64,000 bases of DNA, taken from NCBI RefSeq assembly GCF_032854445.1, contig NC_088300.1:3536001-3600000 (forward strand), read 5' to 3'. This stretch comes from Liolophura sinensis (taxonomy: Eukaryota; Mollusca; Polyplacophora; Chitonida; Chitonidae). Positions 46,527-57,985 of the stretch are shown piece after piece. The notes under the pieces are model-generated. The model was not told the DNA's origin, did no database searches, and saw only the letters and a list, made by a program, of their open reading frames with translations. The translations under genes and the position numbers were made by a program. Positions within the stretch are counted from its first letter, which is position 1, and every line of letters starts with the position of its first letter.

Positions 46527-49500
46527 CTAAAAAACATGAATGTCAATAGAGGAGATAAGACAATTCTAAGATTAACGATTACAAGGGTTACAACGCTTAC
46601 AATACCAGGAATAACTCGGACTGGTCTGCAAATGTTTTCATTCAGATAACAGAATTTTAAAGTTTCTACATGAGAATTTCACGCAAATTCAAATCTGACA
46701 TGTGGAATATTGTGGTTTCTGTTAGATGTTTGCTGCTGGTTAAGCTTTAGGTTGACTTTTTCCACCCATGAGCCTGTATACATATATTAATAATACGTGA
46801 CTGATGTGTTATAGCCCTTACTGAAACCATGCTGGTGACATGGGAATAACTTACCATCCATGCAGTGCTCAAAAAGCAATGTTGGTAACATAAGAACAAC
46901 TTTATTAGCAATGCTCTAGTCTCTCAATTGTTGTGATTTATTACAGTCAATCAGTGAACTTAAATGCCAAAGGAACACGTTTCTGTGAACTATAAGACAG
47001 TAAAAAAAAACAACAAGACACCAATAAATCCTCATCTCTCAATAAAATCCCTTCTATATAAATATCACTGCAGGGGGTGGAAGGAAGTCATAGATGTACA
47101 TGTATTTATAGGACTGATGCTTTATTGCAGCAACAAAAGACTAATGTTAAGTTTGTGATGGCACTAGTCTAAGACTTCGTGGACTGCTTGACGCCAATAA
47201 CGAAGACGAACGTATTCTGACTGGGGTGGCACCAGCGTGATGGTTTCAGGTATTGCTGTAAGTAGTCAAATCATAAAGCCTAAGCACTCATTGAGCGACA
47301 GAGCTAGTTTTAAAGCTGATTAATGTCAACTGAGCAGCCAAAAAGAAAAAAGAAAATAAAACAAACTGATTTTACGCAAGTTATAGAACCGACATGATTA
47401 GCAATGAGCCTGTAGGTCTACTGAGCCTATTAGGATGGCGCTAGCGGTTTGGCTGATGGCATGACTGGTAGATCAGGAAACGACGATTGTACTGAGCTTG
47501 TAATCGTGCTAACTATAGTGCTGATGGTATGACTGGCATATCATTGCAATCAACTTGCGATGGTGCCAGCTATATAACTATAATGTAGCAGACAAAGCAG
47601 TAAAATACGATAGTGCTGAGGCTGCGATGGTACTACCTATATAACTATGATATAAGAAGCAGGCAACAAAATACTGTGGTACTGAGCTGATGCTAGCTAC
47701 AGAGTTGATTGTCTGTTAGCTGACAACAATGTTTTCTTTTCTTTTTTTCTCTCTCTCAGAAATCCTGCACTTAGCTGATTTTAAGAAATAGCTCTTGTGA
47801 GCATGTGCGAAAAGTGTTTTGCCAATGTATGAATGCGATCTTTATTTATCGTGATGACTTATTGTGACTGGTTTATGTATGCTAGTATACTTCATACCTT
47901 GTTTATACGATAAAGTGGAAAGGTTAAGGTTTCTACCGTGTGAGCCGAATGAGTGTATAGCACCGAACCGTCAGTACACGTGGAGGGCGCTGTTAACACT
48001 AAATCACAATAGCTCACCGAAATAAGATCAATGATGTTTTGGGAACATTATTTACCTAAACGGAAGACGGATTTCAACACCAATTATTCTCGTGCAAGTC
48101 ACTTATGGTAACCATGGGGATTCACAAGTGACACAATAACCCAGTATCGCTTAGAACTGACTCTTGCAACATGGCCGAGAAACGGAATTTATGGATACTC
48201 GAAAATGGATTTCCAACATAAATGATTGCATTCAGTCAGTTGTGACGGTAATACCGCATTCGTGCTAAAACACATTCCACTTAGTGCAGTCCTGTTATTT
48301 TCATGCATTTAATATTGTCAATAAAGATCGATCGAAATAGTATTCCAATAACTGTTCAAATAACTGACAATCTGCGAATAGCCGAAAAGCTGCGTAAGTG
48401 TCTTCATAACTAGCGACGTGTTTTTTTTCTAGTGTTGGCCATTATAGCCAGGTTTGAACTATACGCTGGGACAGAAGGTAATCTTGTATAATGATGCTGA
48501 AACCAGTCCGATGGTGCATCCACCAGATAATTTAGTTTGATGTCTTTCGACCGTGTCCTACCTGAATACCACGGGGAATCACTGTCGTCATCTTTGCGGC
48601 CTGTAATTTTATCATTAAGCTCTCCATAGAAACCTTTGATGTCTGTATTTGACTCATTGGCTCAGCTCCACTGAATGGAACGCTGCCATCCCGCTTCTGT
48701 GGTGAAAGGCTGCACGTAGTATACAGTTACCGACTGGTAGCGTCCGGTGCAGTGGTTACTGAATTGAATACAACTTATTGTCCTTAGTTTTCAGTTCAGC
48801 CAACCATATTATACAGATAGTGCATGTTCATGAGATGGGATATTATGATTTATTAACTCGAGAGAAGCACTGTAGTGAATATCACTTGTCGAGAGAAATT
48901 GTCTATTTCGACCAGTGATATTCAGTCGCTTCTCTCGAGCTGACATTTCCTAATAGCCCACCCCTCATCATGCATTACATGTTTTTATTATACCAAAAAA
49001 AGTGTACTTGCTCAGTTTGTATATTTTAAATCGTTGAATTTGTACATCGATAAAGGAGCTAGCCATCGTCAGGTTGTTTTGATTACAACTGATATCAGAG
49101 ATCTAAACTACCAGGCAAAAGAAAGGTTTCACCGTATTTTTTGTCATAAAAACAGTAAAAGCGCGGTTCCGGGTTTGAGTCTAAGCAGGACTTAGTGTAT
49201 GACTGCATCGTTTCCTCTACCAGAACGCATCGTCACGAACGCAGCAATTGGAATTGTGAAATTGCGACCACATGCAAAACGTCCTTTTGAGGCATGGCTT
49301 GTGATGCACGTGCAGTAATGTTGCATAAATACTCTTGCTCGAAAGAGCAGACATTCAGTGACCGAAAAAACACAAACAGTATGCCAAGACAACGCAAGCG
49401 CAACGAGACAAGGCCATCGGTATGTCCACCATGGGAGTCTCGCAACGTCACATTGCAAGAACGTTCAACTGCAGCCAAACCACCATCAGGAGGTTGTTGA

Positions 49501-52500
49501 TACGCTATCAGCAGACAGGCCAGACCCAAGACAGAACAAGATTGGGAATACCGAGGGTAACAACTGCGGCTGAAGATCGCTACATCCGGCAGATCCACCT
49601 CCGAAACCGATTCGTCACGGCGACGTCAACAGCGGCGACGGCACTAGGCCATGTCATCAGCCCCAGAACAACACTGCGTCGTCTTCGTTCAGCTGGTTTA
49701 CGACTTTACCGCCCCTTCCGTGGGATGGTCTTGACCCTTTTACACCGTCAACGCAGATTGCGATGGGCACGTATTGTACGTTATCCCTGTTGACGTCATC
49801 CGGCGACTGACGACGTCAATGCGGAGGCGTGTGCTTGCTTGCACTGATGCCTAGGATGGCCACACTCGCTACTGATGACTGTAGTCCTTCATTTCTGTGG
49901 ATACTGTGACTTTACATGCACTTGCCAGTTAACTTTACATTTGTGTAATTTTTTCTTCTGACCCCTTTTCTCTTTCATTGTGTTTTGTGGCCAATTGAAT
50001 GCCAATATTTTAAAGCCTTTTTGACAGAATATTTCACAATGATTCTTGTTCATAAACCAATCTTCTTAATTCTTATATCTGCCTTTGTTTTTGTTTTATG
50101 GGCTCAAGAAGTGGGTGAAACCTTTCTTTTGCCTGGTAGTATATATATGGAGGTGACTGGAGTAGAATAAACGCATGTGATCGAATGATATTCGCACGAG
50201 ATTGTTGGCTATTGGGTCATGAATGTTGGATATTATTTTAAGAACGTGACGTTGCTTTGTTTGAACTCGTGATCGACGTACTTCGCATTTTGCGGAATAT
50301 AATGCGACCGTGTACTGATCAATGAAAACCAAGAATCACTCTGTGGGGTATAATAATACTATTTAATACAGATAATGCATTGCCTTGCGTCCAGGTACCC
50401 AACTTACCTGAAACATAACGTGTCATAACAGCCACCATAAGTCTCATGTTGTGGTACCGGTAACAGACTATCTGTGGGCTAACAGATCTAGGCCTTTCTG
50501 TAGAATGTAACGTTTGACAACGTAAGGCTTGTACTAACATAACGGATTTACCTGGAATATGTAAGCTTGACCGATGTAAAACGCTTACCTGAGACATGTT
50601 AGGGCAGGGGTAAAGCATTTATCTGGAACATGTTTGGTTTGACACCCTATGCTTTATGCTGTGGTAACATATTTAAATTGAACTTCTAGGATTTGACACC
50701 ATGCGCCCATATGCCATTACTTTCATGGAATAAATTTACCTGGAATATGTATAAGGTTTGACACCTTATGCACAATGCTAAAGTTACAGACTTACCTGGA
50801 ACATGCAAGTTTCGACATTATATGAATTATGTCGATGAATCTATAAGGTTTGAAACCGTAAGTCTTGTTTCGAGATGACAGGCTTTTAACTGGAACATGT
50901 TCGGCTTGACCTAACTGGAACAAGACTTACATTGTTAAACCTTACATGTTCCATTTAAGTCGATTATCCCGGTACAAGACTTACGGTGTCAAAGTCTTAC
51001 AAACATTACGTACGCCTTATGATCAAGTAACTGCTATACGTACGTCTGACGCCGTAAGTACCAAGGTAACAGACTTAACTGGAATATGTAAGGTTTCTCA
51101 CCGAAAGTCTTGTGTCGAAGTAACATTTACCTGGAACATGTAAGTTTTGACACCGTAAGACTTGTGCCGGGGTAACACACTTACCTGTAACATGTAAGAT
51201 TTGACACCGTAAGGTTTGTGCCGAGGTAAAACACCTGCAACATGTACGTTTTGGCACCTTAAGGTTTGTTCCGAGGTAAGACACTTACCTGAAACATGTA
51301 AGGTCTGACACTGTAAGGTTTGTGCCGAGGTAACACACTTACCTATAACATGCAAGATATGGCACCTTAAGGTTTGTGCCGAGATAAGACACTTACCAGA
51401 AACATATAAGATTTGACACCGTAAGGTTTGTGCCGAGGTAACACACTTACCTGTAATATGTAAGATTTGACACGGTAAGGTTTGTGCCGAGGTAACACAC
51501 TTACCTGTAACATGTAAGACTCGGCACCTTAAGGTTTGTGCCGAGGTAAGACACTTACCTAAAACATGTAAGGTTTGACACGGTAAGGTTTGTGCCGAGG
51601 TAAGACACTTACCTATAACACGTAAGATTTGGCACCGTAAGGTTTGTGCCGAGGTAAGACACTTACCTGAAACATGTAAGGTCTGACACCGTAAGTCTTG
51701 TGCCGTATGCCCATGACAATGAGAATGTTACTGAGGTAGACAGAGTCATCGAGACTCTCCACCGCCGCCCCGAGTCCCTGCATGACGATCTGAGCGTGGC
51801 TCCCTAGCCTCTCCTCATTGATCACCTTCTTACCGTCACTTAACACCGTCAACATCTTTTTAAATAAAGACCTTACTTCCTTCTCCGACCGCATCAACCT
51901 AAGAGAAATATGATGAATAAAATCTTTTGCATGTAACAGTATTTTTACCTCTGGGGAATTCTTTCTATTCTGGAGCATGGGATGTGCGATTGTGCAATGA
52001 ATCAAACAATGACGTATACATTTTGACAAGCCTCCAGCTAACCCGGATACGTATTAACCTGCAATGAATTTTCTGATTAGGTTTTGGAAATAATTACAAC
52101 AATTGGCATATACATATATATGACAATACATTCCCTGATGCAAAAGCTGGTAAATGTATTTAAGTGGTGTTTTACGATTGCTGTCATGGTATTTCCTTCA
52201 CAGTCCACATTTCCTTCACAGTGACCGAAAGCAGAGACAGGCTTACAACTGCAACAATCCACAAGAATTCATCACAAAGAACGCCGACTGGACCTGATGT
52301 CTGGAATATTAAAAGTTAATGAAGAAATTACTAATACTGCTTTTATTTGCACTGGTCTGTAAATTCATGGAGTCACCCCATAAAATCATCGGGTATTAGG
52401 GTCACCCCATGAAATCATCGGGTACTAGGGTCACCCCATAAAATTATCGGGTACTAGGGTCACCCTGCAAAATCATCGGGTACTAGTGCAAGTCAGACAG

Positions 52501-55500
52501 TGTGTGTACTTCCTTGATGTTGATGGCCACCCCTCAAGAAATGACTGGGTAATTAATGCTGTAGATATCCAAGGTAACCAGTGCCCCCTTTTGCTGTGTC
52601 ACTGGTTAATCCCAAGAAAGCTTGGGTAGCAGCTGGATCCACTAATCTATGATTCACGCCACGTGCTCACGCCTTCCCCAAGGGTACTGAATTTACTGGC
52701 TTGCATACAAAGGAAAGCACAGAGTTAATAATTTCAGAATAAGAGAAATTGAAAACACCTGCACAAACAGATTATATGTCATCTTCTTGAATAAAATATT
52801 GTTTGCTATGTTTCAACAGAAGATTACTGTGTTGAGTTGTTCACTATGTAGCTGTCTCACGAACACCTTATGATCAGGGTTCATCGCTCTTATCATACGC
52901 TGGGGAATAGCCTATGTGAGGTACTTGCTGTGGTTGTTGCTGAACACATCGGGTATTTGGTATGATGAACGATTGATTGGTGTATGTATACTTCACTAAA
53001 GCTTTAGCGAGGCTTTATCGCTACAATATTAATCACAGATTAGTCTTGGAATATCCCGTATTTTATTTGACTGGCCTCCAACTGGTTCATGGCCTCTAGC
53101 CAGTGATGATAACTTTCTCATCTTTCACTAAGCTAAGGTCTCCGATATCAATGGATTAATTGTTACTGTATGACATGTACTGATCTCACATGGAACAACT
53201 GCATGACGATTAAACCGCTGGGATTACTTCGTATCCCAAACCAAATATTCCATGGCCAGCTATAAGAAATGACGACGTAATTGCCTTGCAAAGTACATAC
53301 ACTCCCAGAAAACCAATCACCAGTCACTCACGGGTTTATGAGACAATTAAACCTAGGCCTATATTTAAACTCAGGCCGGTATTTAAACCCAGGCCTATAT
53401 TTCGAGATATATTAATAATATGCAATGCGTATATTCAACCAATACACAGCCATATCAAAAAATCTTGCAGATATTCCGGGATAGTCGGGTAGACTACCAG
53501 CCCTGGGTAAGAGAGGTGGTAAAATAGGATCTTGCTCAGGAAACACACTCTGAGAAAATACAGGCGACTGTTTTCATGCACTTCGCACGAAAACACTCCA
53601 AGTTTGTTTATCTTTTGTCATCAAGCTTTATTTCTTTTGATACATGTCACAAATTTTGCGCCATTTCAATAACCTTAAGCTTCGACAAATGAATATGAAA
53701 ACATCTGGTTCAGCCATGCTGGCCACAGGTCATTCTCTTGGCTGTTTAGAAAATGTATAAACCAGGCCATTCACTCTGGGCGAAGAAAAAATAAAGTAAA
53801 TACGGAATACTGTTCCTTGCTGTTCATCTCTACATTCTTGACAACAATCATCTGTACGTAGTGGTTTTGTTTTCTCGTCTGATCAGTATGTTTCTCAAAC
53901 ACAATTTTACATCTTGGCCAACAGCTATGTCCCTTTTTTAAAACAAAAATCTCAGAGTACAAGGCTGGTGATGACGGTCTATCCTTGTGTGTCACTTCTA
54001 TACTGCTGGTCGAGAGGAAAGTGTATGAGAGTGTGAAAATCACTCGATGATACGCTCGCGTTTGTTTTTTGACAGTATACAGCTTTTCACTGCCATAATG
54101 TGAGACTGTGGATATCACTCGATGATACGCTCGCGTTTTGTTCTCTGACAGTATACAGGTTTTCATTGTCATTACGCGAGAGTGTGAAAATCACTCGATG
54201 ATACGCTCGCGTTTGTTCTCTGACAGTACAAAGCTTTTTATTGTCATTACGTGAGAGTGTGAAAATCACTCGATGATACGCTCGTCTTTGTTCTCTGACA
54301 GTACAAAGCTTTTTATTGTCATTACGTGAGAGTGTGAAAATCACTCGATGATACGCTCGTCTTTGTTCTCTGACAGTACACAGCTTTTTATTGTCATTAC
54401 ATGAGAGCGTGAAAATCACTCAATGATACGCTCGCGTTTGTTCTCTGACAGTACAAAGCTTTTTATTGTCATTACGTGAGAGTGTGAAAATCCCTCGATG
54501 ATACGCTCGCGTTTGTTCTCTGACAGTACACAGCTTTTTATTGTCATTACGTAAGAATGTGAAAATCACTCGATGATACGCTCGCGTTTGTTCTCTGACA
54601 GTACAAAGCTTTTTATTGTGATTACGTGAGAGTGTGAAAATCACTCGATGATACGCTCGCGTTTGTTCTCTGACAGTACAAAGCTTTTTATTGTCATTAC
54701 GTGAGAGCGTGAAAATCACTCAATGATACGCTCGCGTTTGTTCTCTGACAGTACAAAGCTTTTTATTGTCATTACGTGAGAGTGTGAAAATCACTCGATG
54801 ATAGGCTCGCGTTTGTTCTCCGACAGTACACATCTTTTCACTGCCATAATGTGAGAGTGTGAAAATCACTCGATGGTACGCTCGCCTTTGTTCTCTGACA
54901 GTACATGGCTCTCGCATTGCCATAATGTGAGAGTGTGAAAATCACTCGATGGTACGCTCGGGTTTAGTCTCTGACAGTTTCGTGATTTATGTTGCCTGTG
55001 CTGATTTCACAGATGTACATCTGGTAGGCAGAAAAATGACTCCCAATGAGGAACAGTTGTGATTTCAGTTCGTACTTGTTCGCCAGCGGATAAGGCTCTC
55101 AGAATATCCAGGTGCGCATTTCCCCAATGGAATTTTACGTCTCTATGACGTTCTATTATGATTGCGCAAACACTAAAGCTTTGAGGCCATGCTTTATGAA
55201 ATCGCTATGAAATTCCGTTTTTTTGAAACTACAGAACTTTTAAATCTTTAGCTTAATTGTTTACAGATTGTTTGAGCTTTTATAAATACTCTTTTCCTCT
55301 TGTCCGGTGTGTAAATATACCGTCTAAATAGTGACAAGGTAGCGTTAACGGGCCAACAGTTCCCGATCATTTTGCTAATTATGTTATCTTCACAAACAGA
55401 TCTGTGGGAATCTGACTATATTCTACTGAGGTTGATTCTAATTCTGCTTGTCTGCCTCGTGGTTTCATGCGTCTGGTATTTCAGCAGGCTACGTCTGGCT

Positions 55501-55790
55501 TGTGGTTTCATGCGTCTGGTATTTTAGAAGCTACATTTATTTATAAGATAAAAGCCAAGTTAGGTTTTTTGCTTAACAAATGAGTGAACTTCAACAAAAC
55601 CGGTCATTCCAACTTTCCAATGGAGCTATCAGACGTACCTGTTGAACATGATTATCCCAAATCTTTTCTGCCCAAATTCCGTCACACACTCCCAGCTTTT
55701 CCGGACCAGGCAGATGTCTGCATCACTCAGATAGTCCGGCAGTTCTTTGTGTGGATCGACAACCACCATCTTCGACACCTTACACCCCAT
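46365..55790 (-). CDS. Globin 2: globin-X-like, dual-acylated membrane globin
   Basis: Exons on - are 55,790-55,639 (152 nt), 51,898-51,667 (232 nt) and 46,526-46,365 (162 nt, stop TAA); 181 aa. Intron 1 is phase 2 (B12.2) and intron 2 is phase 0 (G7.0). Donors are GTACGT and GTAAGT; acceptors are CTCTTAG and TTTTTTAG. The N-terminus MGCKVSK fits N-myristoylation plus palmitoylation at Cys3, the hallmark of globin X. Landmarks: Trp33 (A12), CD1 Phe63, distal His85 (GSHAQIVM), proximal His117 (GIRHKTYG), 32 residues apart, and an H-helix with AWQRVFNYL. Likely a haem protein at the inner membrane face; proposed roles for such globins (redox, nitrite or lipid protection) are literature-level inference. 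Intron 2 holds a deleted transposon and a 54-bp array derived from this gene. Confidence 0.92.
46527..48822 (-). other. Globin 2 intron 2, 3' part
   Basis: No exon seen. The stretch 47,400-47,700 contains weak, diverged repeats built on GATGGTATGACTGGC and CTGAGCTTG. Confidence 0.5.
48823..48981. repeat. Imperfect long inverted repeat (foldback)
   Basis: CTCGAGAGAAGC (about 48,858) pairs with GCTTCTCTCGAG (about 48,929), and TGAATATCACT pairs with AGTGATATTCA. Outer arms around ATGGGATATTA and TAATAGCCCA extend the pairing. It is about 160 bp overall with a loop of about 25 nt. It could be a MITE or a hairpin in the globin 2 intron. Confidence 0.7.
49106..50141 (+). mobile_element. Internally deleted Tc1/mariner transposon
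   Basis: Terminal inverted repeats ACTACCAGGCAAAAGAAAGG (left, from 49,107) and their complement (right, ending about 50,140), about 27 bp, flanked by TA (49,104-49,105 and 50,142-50,143). Inside is a broken transposase. It is inserted in globin 2 intron 2. Confidence 0.88.
49381..49793 (+). pseudogene. Tc1-like transposase remnant
   Basis: Helix-turn-helix segment VSQRHIARTFNCSQTTI and RVTTAAEDRYIRQIHLRNRF, then a short piece before the stop (HRQRRLRWARI). A frameshift lies near 49,400. The DDE catalytic domain is deleted, so it is inactive. Confidence 0.85.
50380..51720 (-). repeat. 54-bp minisatellite derived from the globin 2 exon 2/intron 2 junction
   Basis: GTGCCGAGGTAA recurs at 51,322, 51,376, 51,430 and 51,484 (54-bp steps); copies decay leftwards to about 50,460. 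On - each unit reads CGGCACAA(A/G), then codons for YGV and YMF(Q), then GTAAGTG. It therefore copies the end of globin 2 exon 2 (51,667-51,711, including the proximal-His codon) plus its splice donor. About 20-24 units, many retaining a good donor. Confidence 0.9.
51667..51898 (-). CDS. Globin 2 exon 2 (haem pocket)
   Basis: 232 nt, identical in length to globin 1 exon 2. It encodes helices B-end to G-start with CD1 Phe63, E7 His85 and F8 His117, ending YMFQ before GTAAGT. Reading on past the donor enters the 54-bp array. Confidence 0.93.
51899..52368 (-). other. Globin 2 intron 1, 3' part
   Basis: Polypyrimidine tract and CTCTTAG acceptor adjoin exon 2. No other feature. Confidence 0.55.
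52369..52487. repeat. 29-bp minisatellite, 4 units
   Basis: The unit GTCACCCCATAAAATCATCG plus GGTACTAGG is repeated four times in globin 2 intron 1. Confidence 0.85.
52488..53985. other. Globin 2 intron 1, central part
   Basis: No exon recognised. Short repeats of AGGCCTATATTTAAAC type near 53,350. Confidence 0.45.
53986..54985. repeat. 75-bp minisatellite, about 13 units
   Basis: ATCACTCGATGATACGCTCG recurs every 75 bp (54,192 and 54,267, for example). As 75 is divisible by 3, the - strand stays open over many units with a 25-aa repeat (FTLSRNDNKKLCTVREQ). No start context or homology suggests translation. It lies in globin 2 intron 1. Confidence 0.92.
54986..55638. other. Globin 2 intron 1, 5' part
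   Basis: Contains a short duplication of GTGGTTTCATGCGTCTGGTA near 55,460 and 55,502; otherwise nothing. Confidence 0.5.
55639..55790 (-). CDS. Globin 2 exon 1
   Basis: 152 nt from ATG. It encodes MGCKVSKMVVV, then the A/B helices (LSDADICLVRKSWECVTEFG, RFGIIMFN). Donor GTACGT; phase 2 joins to exon 2 to complete an Arg codon. Confidence 0.9.
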
Positions 55791-57049
55791 AACGAACACA
55801 CAGGAGACTCCAGGTCTCTGCCTAGAAACTACGTGCTTTCACCAGATGGGATTGTCACAATCCAATTTGTCTGTTGCATACTATGTATACTTTTCAAAAC
55901 AAAATCAACTTCTCTCCGACTTGCCGTCGTAACCACACCTTGTCTGGTCACGTTACAGGTTGAAAGGAATGATTTCAAGCCTAACGCTTTCAATGTACGA
56001 TCTCACCTAAACCGTTAATAATTAATAAACCTTTTCCCCACTGGCTTACCTAACTGTTAGCATCTGTCTTCAGCCTAAATGGGTGTGTTAAATTAGAGGG
56101 TCGATTTTCCTCAGGTTGACCTCTGACATATATGGACGTTGTTATATCACAGTTAGCGATGGCTAATCGATGACCAGGTTCTCAAGCACGTGTCAGTAGG
56201 AATTGCCGGGCAACAGCCTGGGCCGTACTGGTCACACCTAGACCGGACTAGTCACACCTGGACCATTCTAGTCTAGTCACGCCTGGGCTGTACGAATTAC
56301 ACCTGGGTCGTAATGGTCACATCTAAACCGTACTAGTCCTGGACAGTACTTGTCACACCTGGACCGCACTAGTCGAACCTGGACAATACTAATCACACCA
56401 GGAAGACCATAATAACAGTTCCCTTACATGCACACACACCTATAAAACAGAATATTAAATCAGCCATCAGCAGAGTTCGGGCTCGCTCCGTGAGGGGTTG
56501 ACCTATAATGCACCGGTTGTCTCAGTAAAAACTCCTTTCCATAGACTACATGTATTAGTTAATTCGATGTCCAGTTACCTTGTCTGTTCACATTCGAGAG
56601 CTTTGACAAGTGGAACAGCTTGGATTGGATCAATTTCAATATACTAATAGTTTTCCATAAAAAAACAAAACATCCTTGACCACTAACAGAATAATCCTTG
56701 ATGAAACGGAGTATCTTGGACATTTACAAAGGCATGGAGTTTGATATCGATCGATGGTGGCCAGATATGGTTTACAATGAGTTGGACTTGTCATGTCAAT
56801 GAAGCATTGGTGGTGAAGGATATTATTGTCTCCATGGCATTACGTTCAGCTCCACATAAACGGTCTTCAGATACACAATGGTCAGAAGAATCCAGCATGG
56901 GATATGCCAAAGATGTGAATCAAGTGATACAGCTTCATTTACAAAGAGCCAACATGCACTGATTGAATTGAACAACTAGATGAATCTCAGGTCACTGATT
57001 ACACGGTGTATAATCGCAGTCACAATTCAGAGTTTCTGTTAGACAATCT
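55791..57049. other. 5' flank of globin 2 with degenerate short repeats
   Basis: The globin 2 promoter should lie just above 55,790 but no clear core motif is seen. The stretch 56,215-56,405 holds about nine degenerate units of TACTAGTCACACCTGGACC type (20-24 bp). Confidence 0.55.
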
Positions 57050-57059
57050 AATAATTCCT

Positions 57060-57228
57060 GCTCATGCTGGATTCCTCTCCGGCCGTATGTGGGAAGTTCT
57101 GCCAGCAACCTGCGGATGGTCGTGGGTTTCTCCCGGACTCTGCCCGGTTTCCTTCCACCATAATGCTGACCACCGTCGTATAAGTGAAATATTCTTGAGT
57201 ACGGCGTAAAACACCAATCAAATAAATA
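57060..57228 (+). mobile_element. SINE family 2, 5'-truncated
   Basis: Flanked by AATAATTCCT (57,050-57,059 and 57,229-57,238). It begins within the body (GCTGGATTCCTCTCCGGCC) and runs to the AAATAAATAA tail. Confidence 0.9.
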
Positions 57229-57626
57229 AATAATTCCTTTAGAAGAAAAGGTTTATTTAACATGCATTCTGCACGGCCTTAGTATGGTGCTCACAACTCA
57301 CAACAACAGCTTACAACAAGACAATGCTGAGCAATGCATGCATCAGTCCAAGGACATACTTGTTTACCATATTCTTTGATAGATATCATTATGGTCATGT
57401 TTTCGGAAGCAGGAAACCCAGCCTCAGATCATACATGACTCTGACACCACTTGGCGTAAAGCCTTAGTGGACCAGTGAGAGCTGGTACAAATGACCTCAT
57501 TGGCCTTGGGCGTGGTAACTTCTGGCAGGGGGCTTTTAGGCCCCTCAACCAGCGAGGGTGCGTAGGTGTTTGGTAGTTATTACCATCTGACACCCCTCAC
57601 TTACCCAGACTGACTTCATGTACAGG

Positions 57627-57985
57627 GACCGGCCCGGATAGCACAGTCGGTAGAGCGTCCGCTTCGGGACCGGTAGATCCAGGATCAATCCTTGATCGAG
57701 TCACACCTAAGACTTTAAAAGAGGAAGTTGTAACTTCCTCGCTTGGCGTTCAGCATGAAGAGGATAGTGCAACGACTGGTTGACCCGTATCAGTATAATG
57801 GCTCGGGCGGGTCTGCTTGCTTGCCTTCGGTAAGTCGTCTCAGTGAGGCAGCACTAAATAAAAGAGCGGTGGAAATCCGTCCTGCAACAAGTAGGCACAT
57901 TACACGTACATGCACCCTAATGATTCCTTCGTCGTCATATGACTGAAAAATTGTTGAGAACGACGTTAAACCCCAAGCACTCACT
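57627..57985 (+). mobile_element. SINE family 1, copy 3, full length
   Basis: Perfect 10-bp target duplication CATGTACAGG (57,617-57,626 and 57,986-57,995). tRNA-like head with GATAGCACAGTCGGTAGAGC, internal AGGAAGTTGTAACTTCCTCG, 3' domain TTCGTCGTCATATGACTGAA and CACTCACTC tail. It is the best-preserved copy here. Confidence 0.93.

Noticed and set aside
49192-49598. - strand frames over the Tc1 element
   Set aside because: Shadows of the + strand transposase remnant.
50380-51720. CRISPR-like repeat-spacer array
   Set aside because: Repeats are contiguous with no unique spacers and the DNA is eukaryotic; it is a minisatellite.
51613-52029. Single 138-codon - strand frame taken as a gene
   Set aside because: It is globin 2 exon 2 with read-through into both flanking introns; splice sites at 51,898 and 51,667 define the real exon.
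53771-54923. Chain of - strand frames with 25-aa repeats as a repetitive protein
   Set aside because: The frame is open because 75 bp is a multiple of three; frames are interrupted and lie inside globin 2 intron 1.
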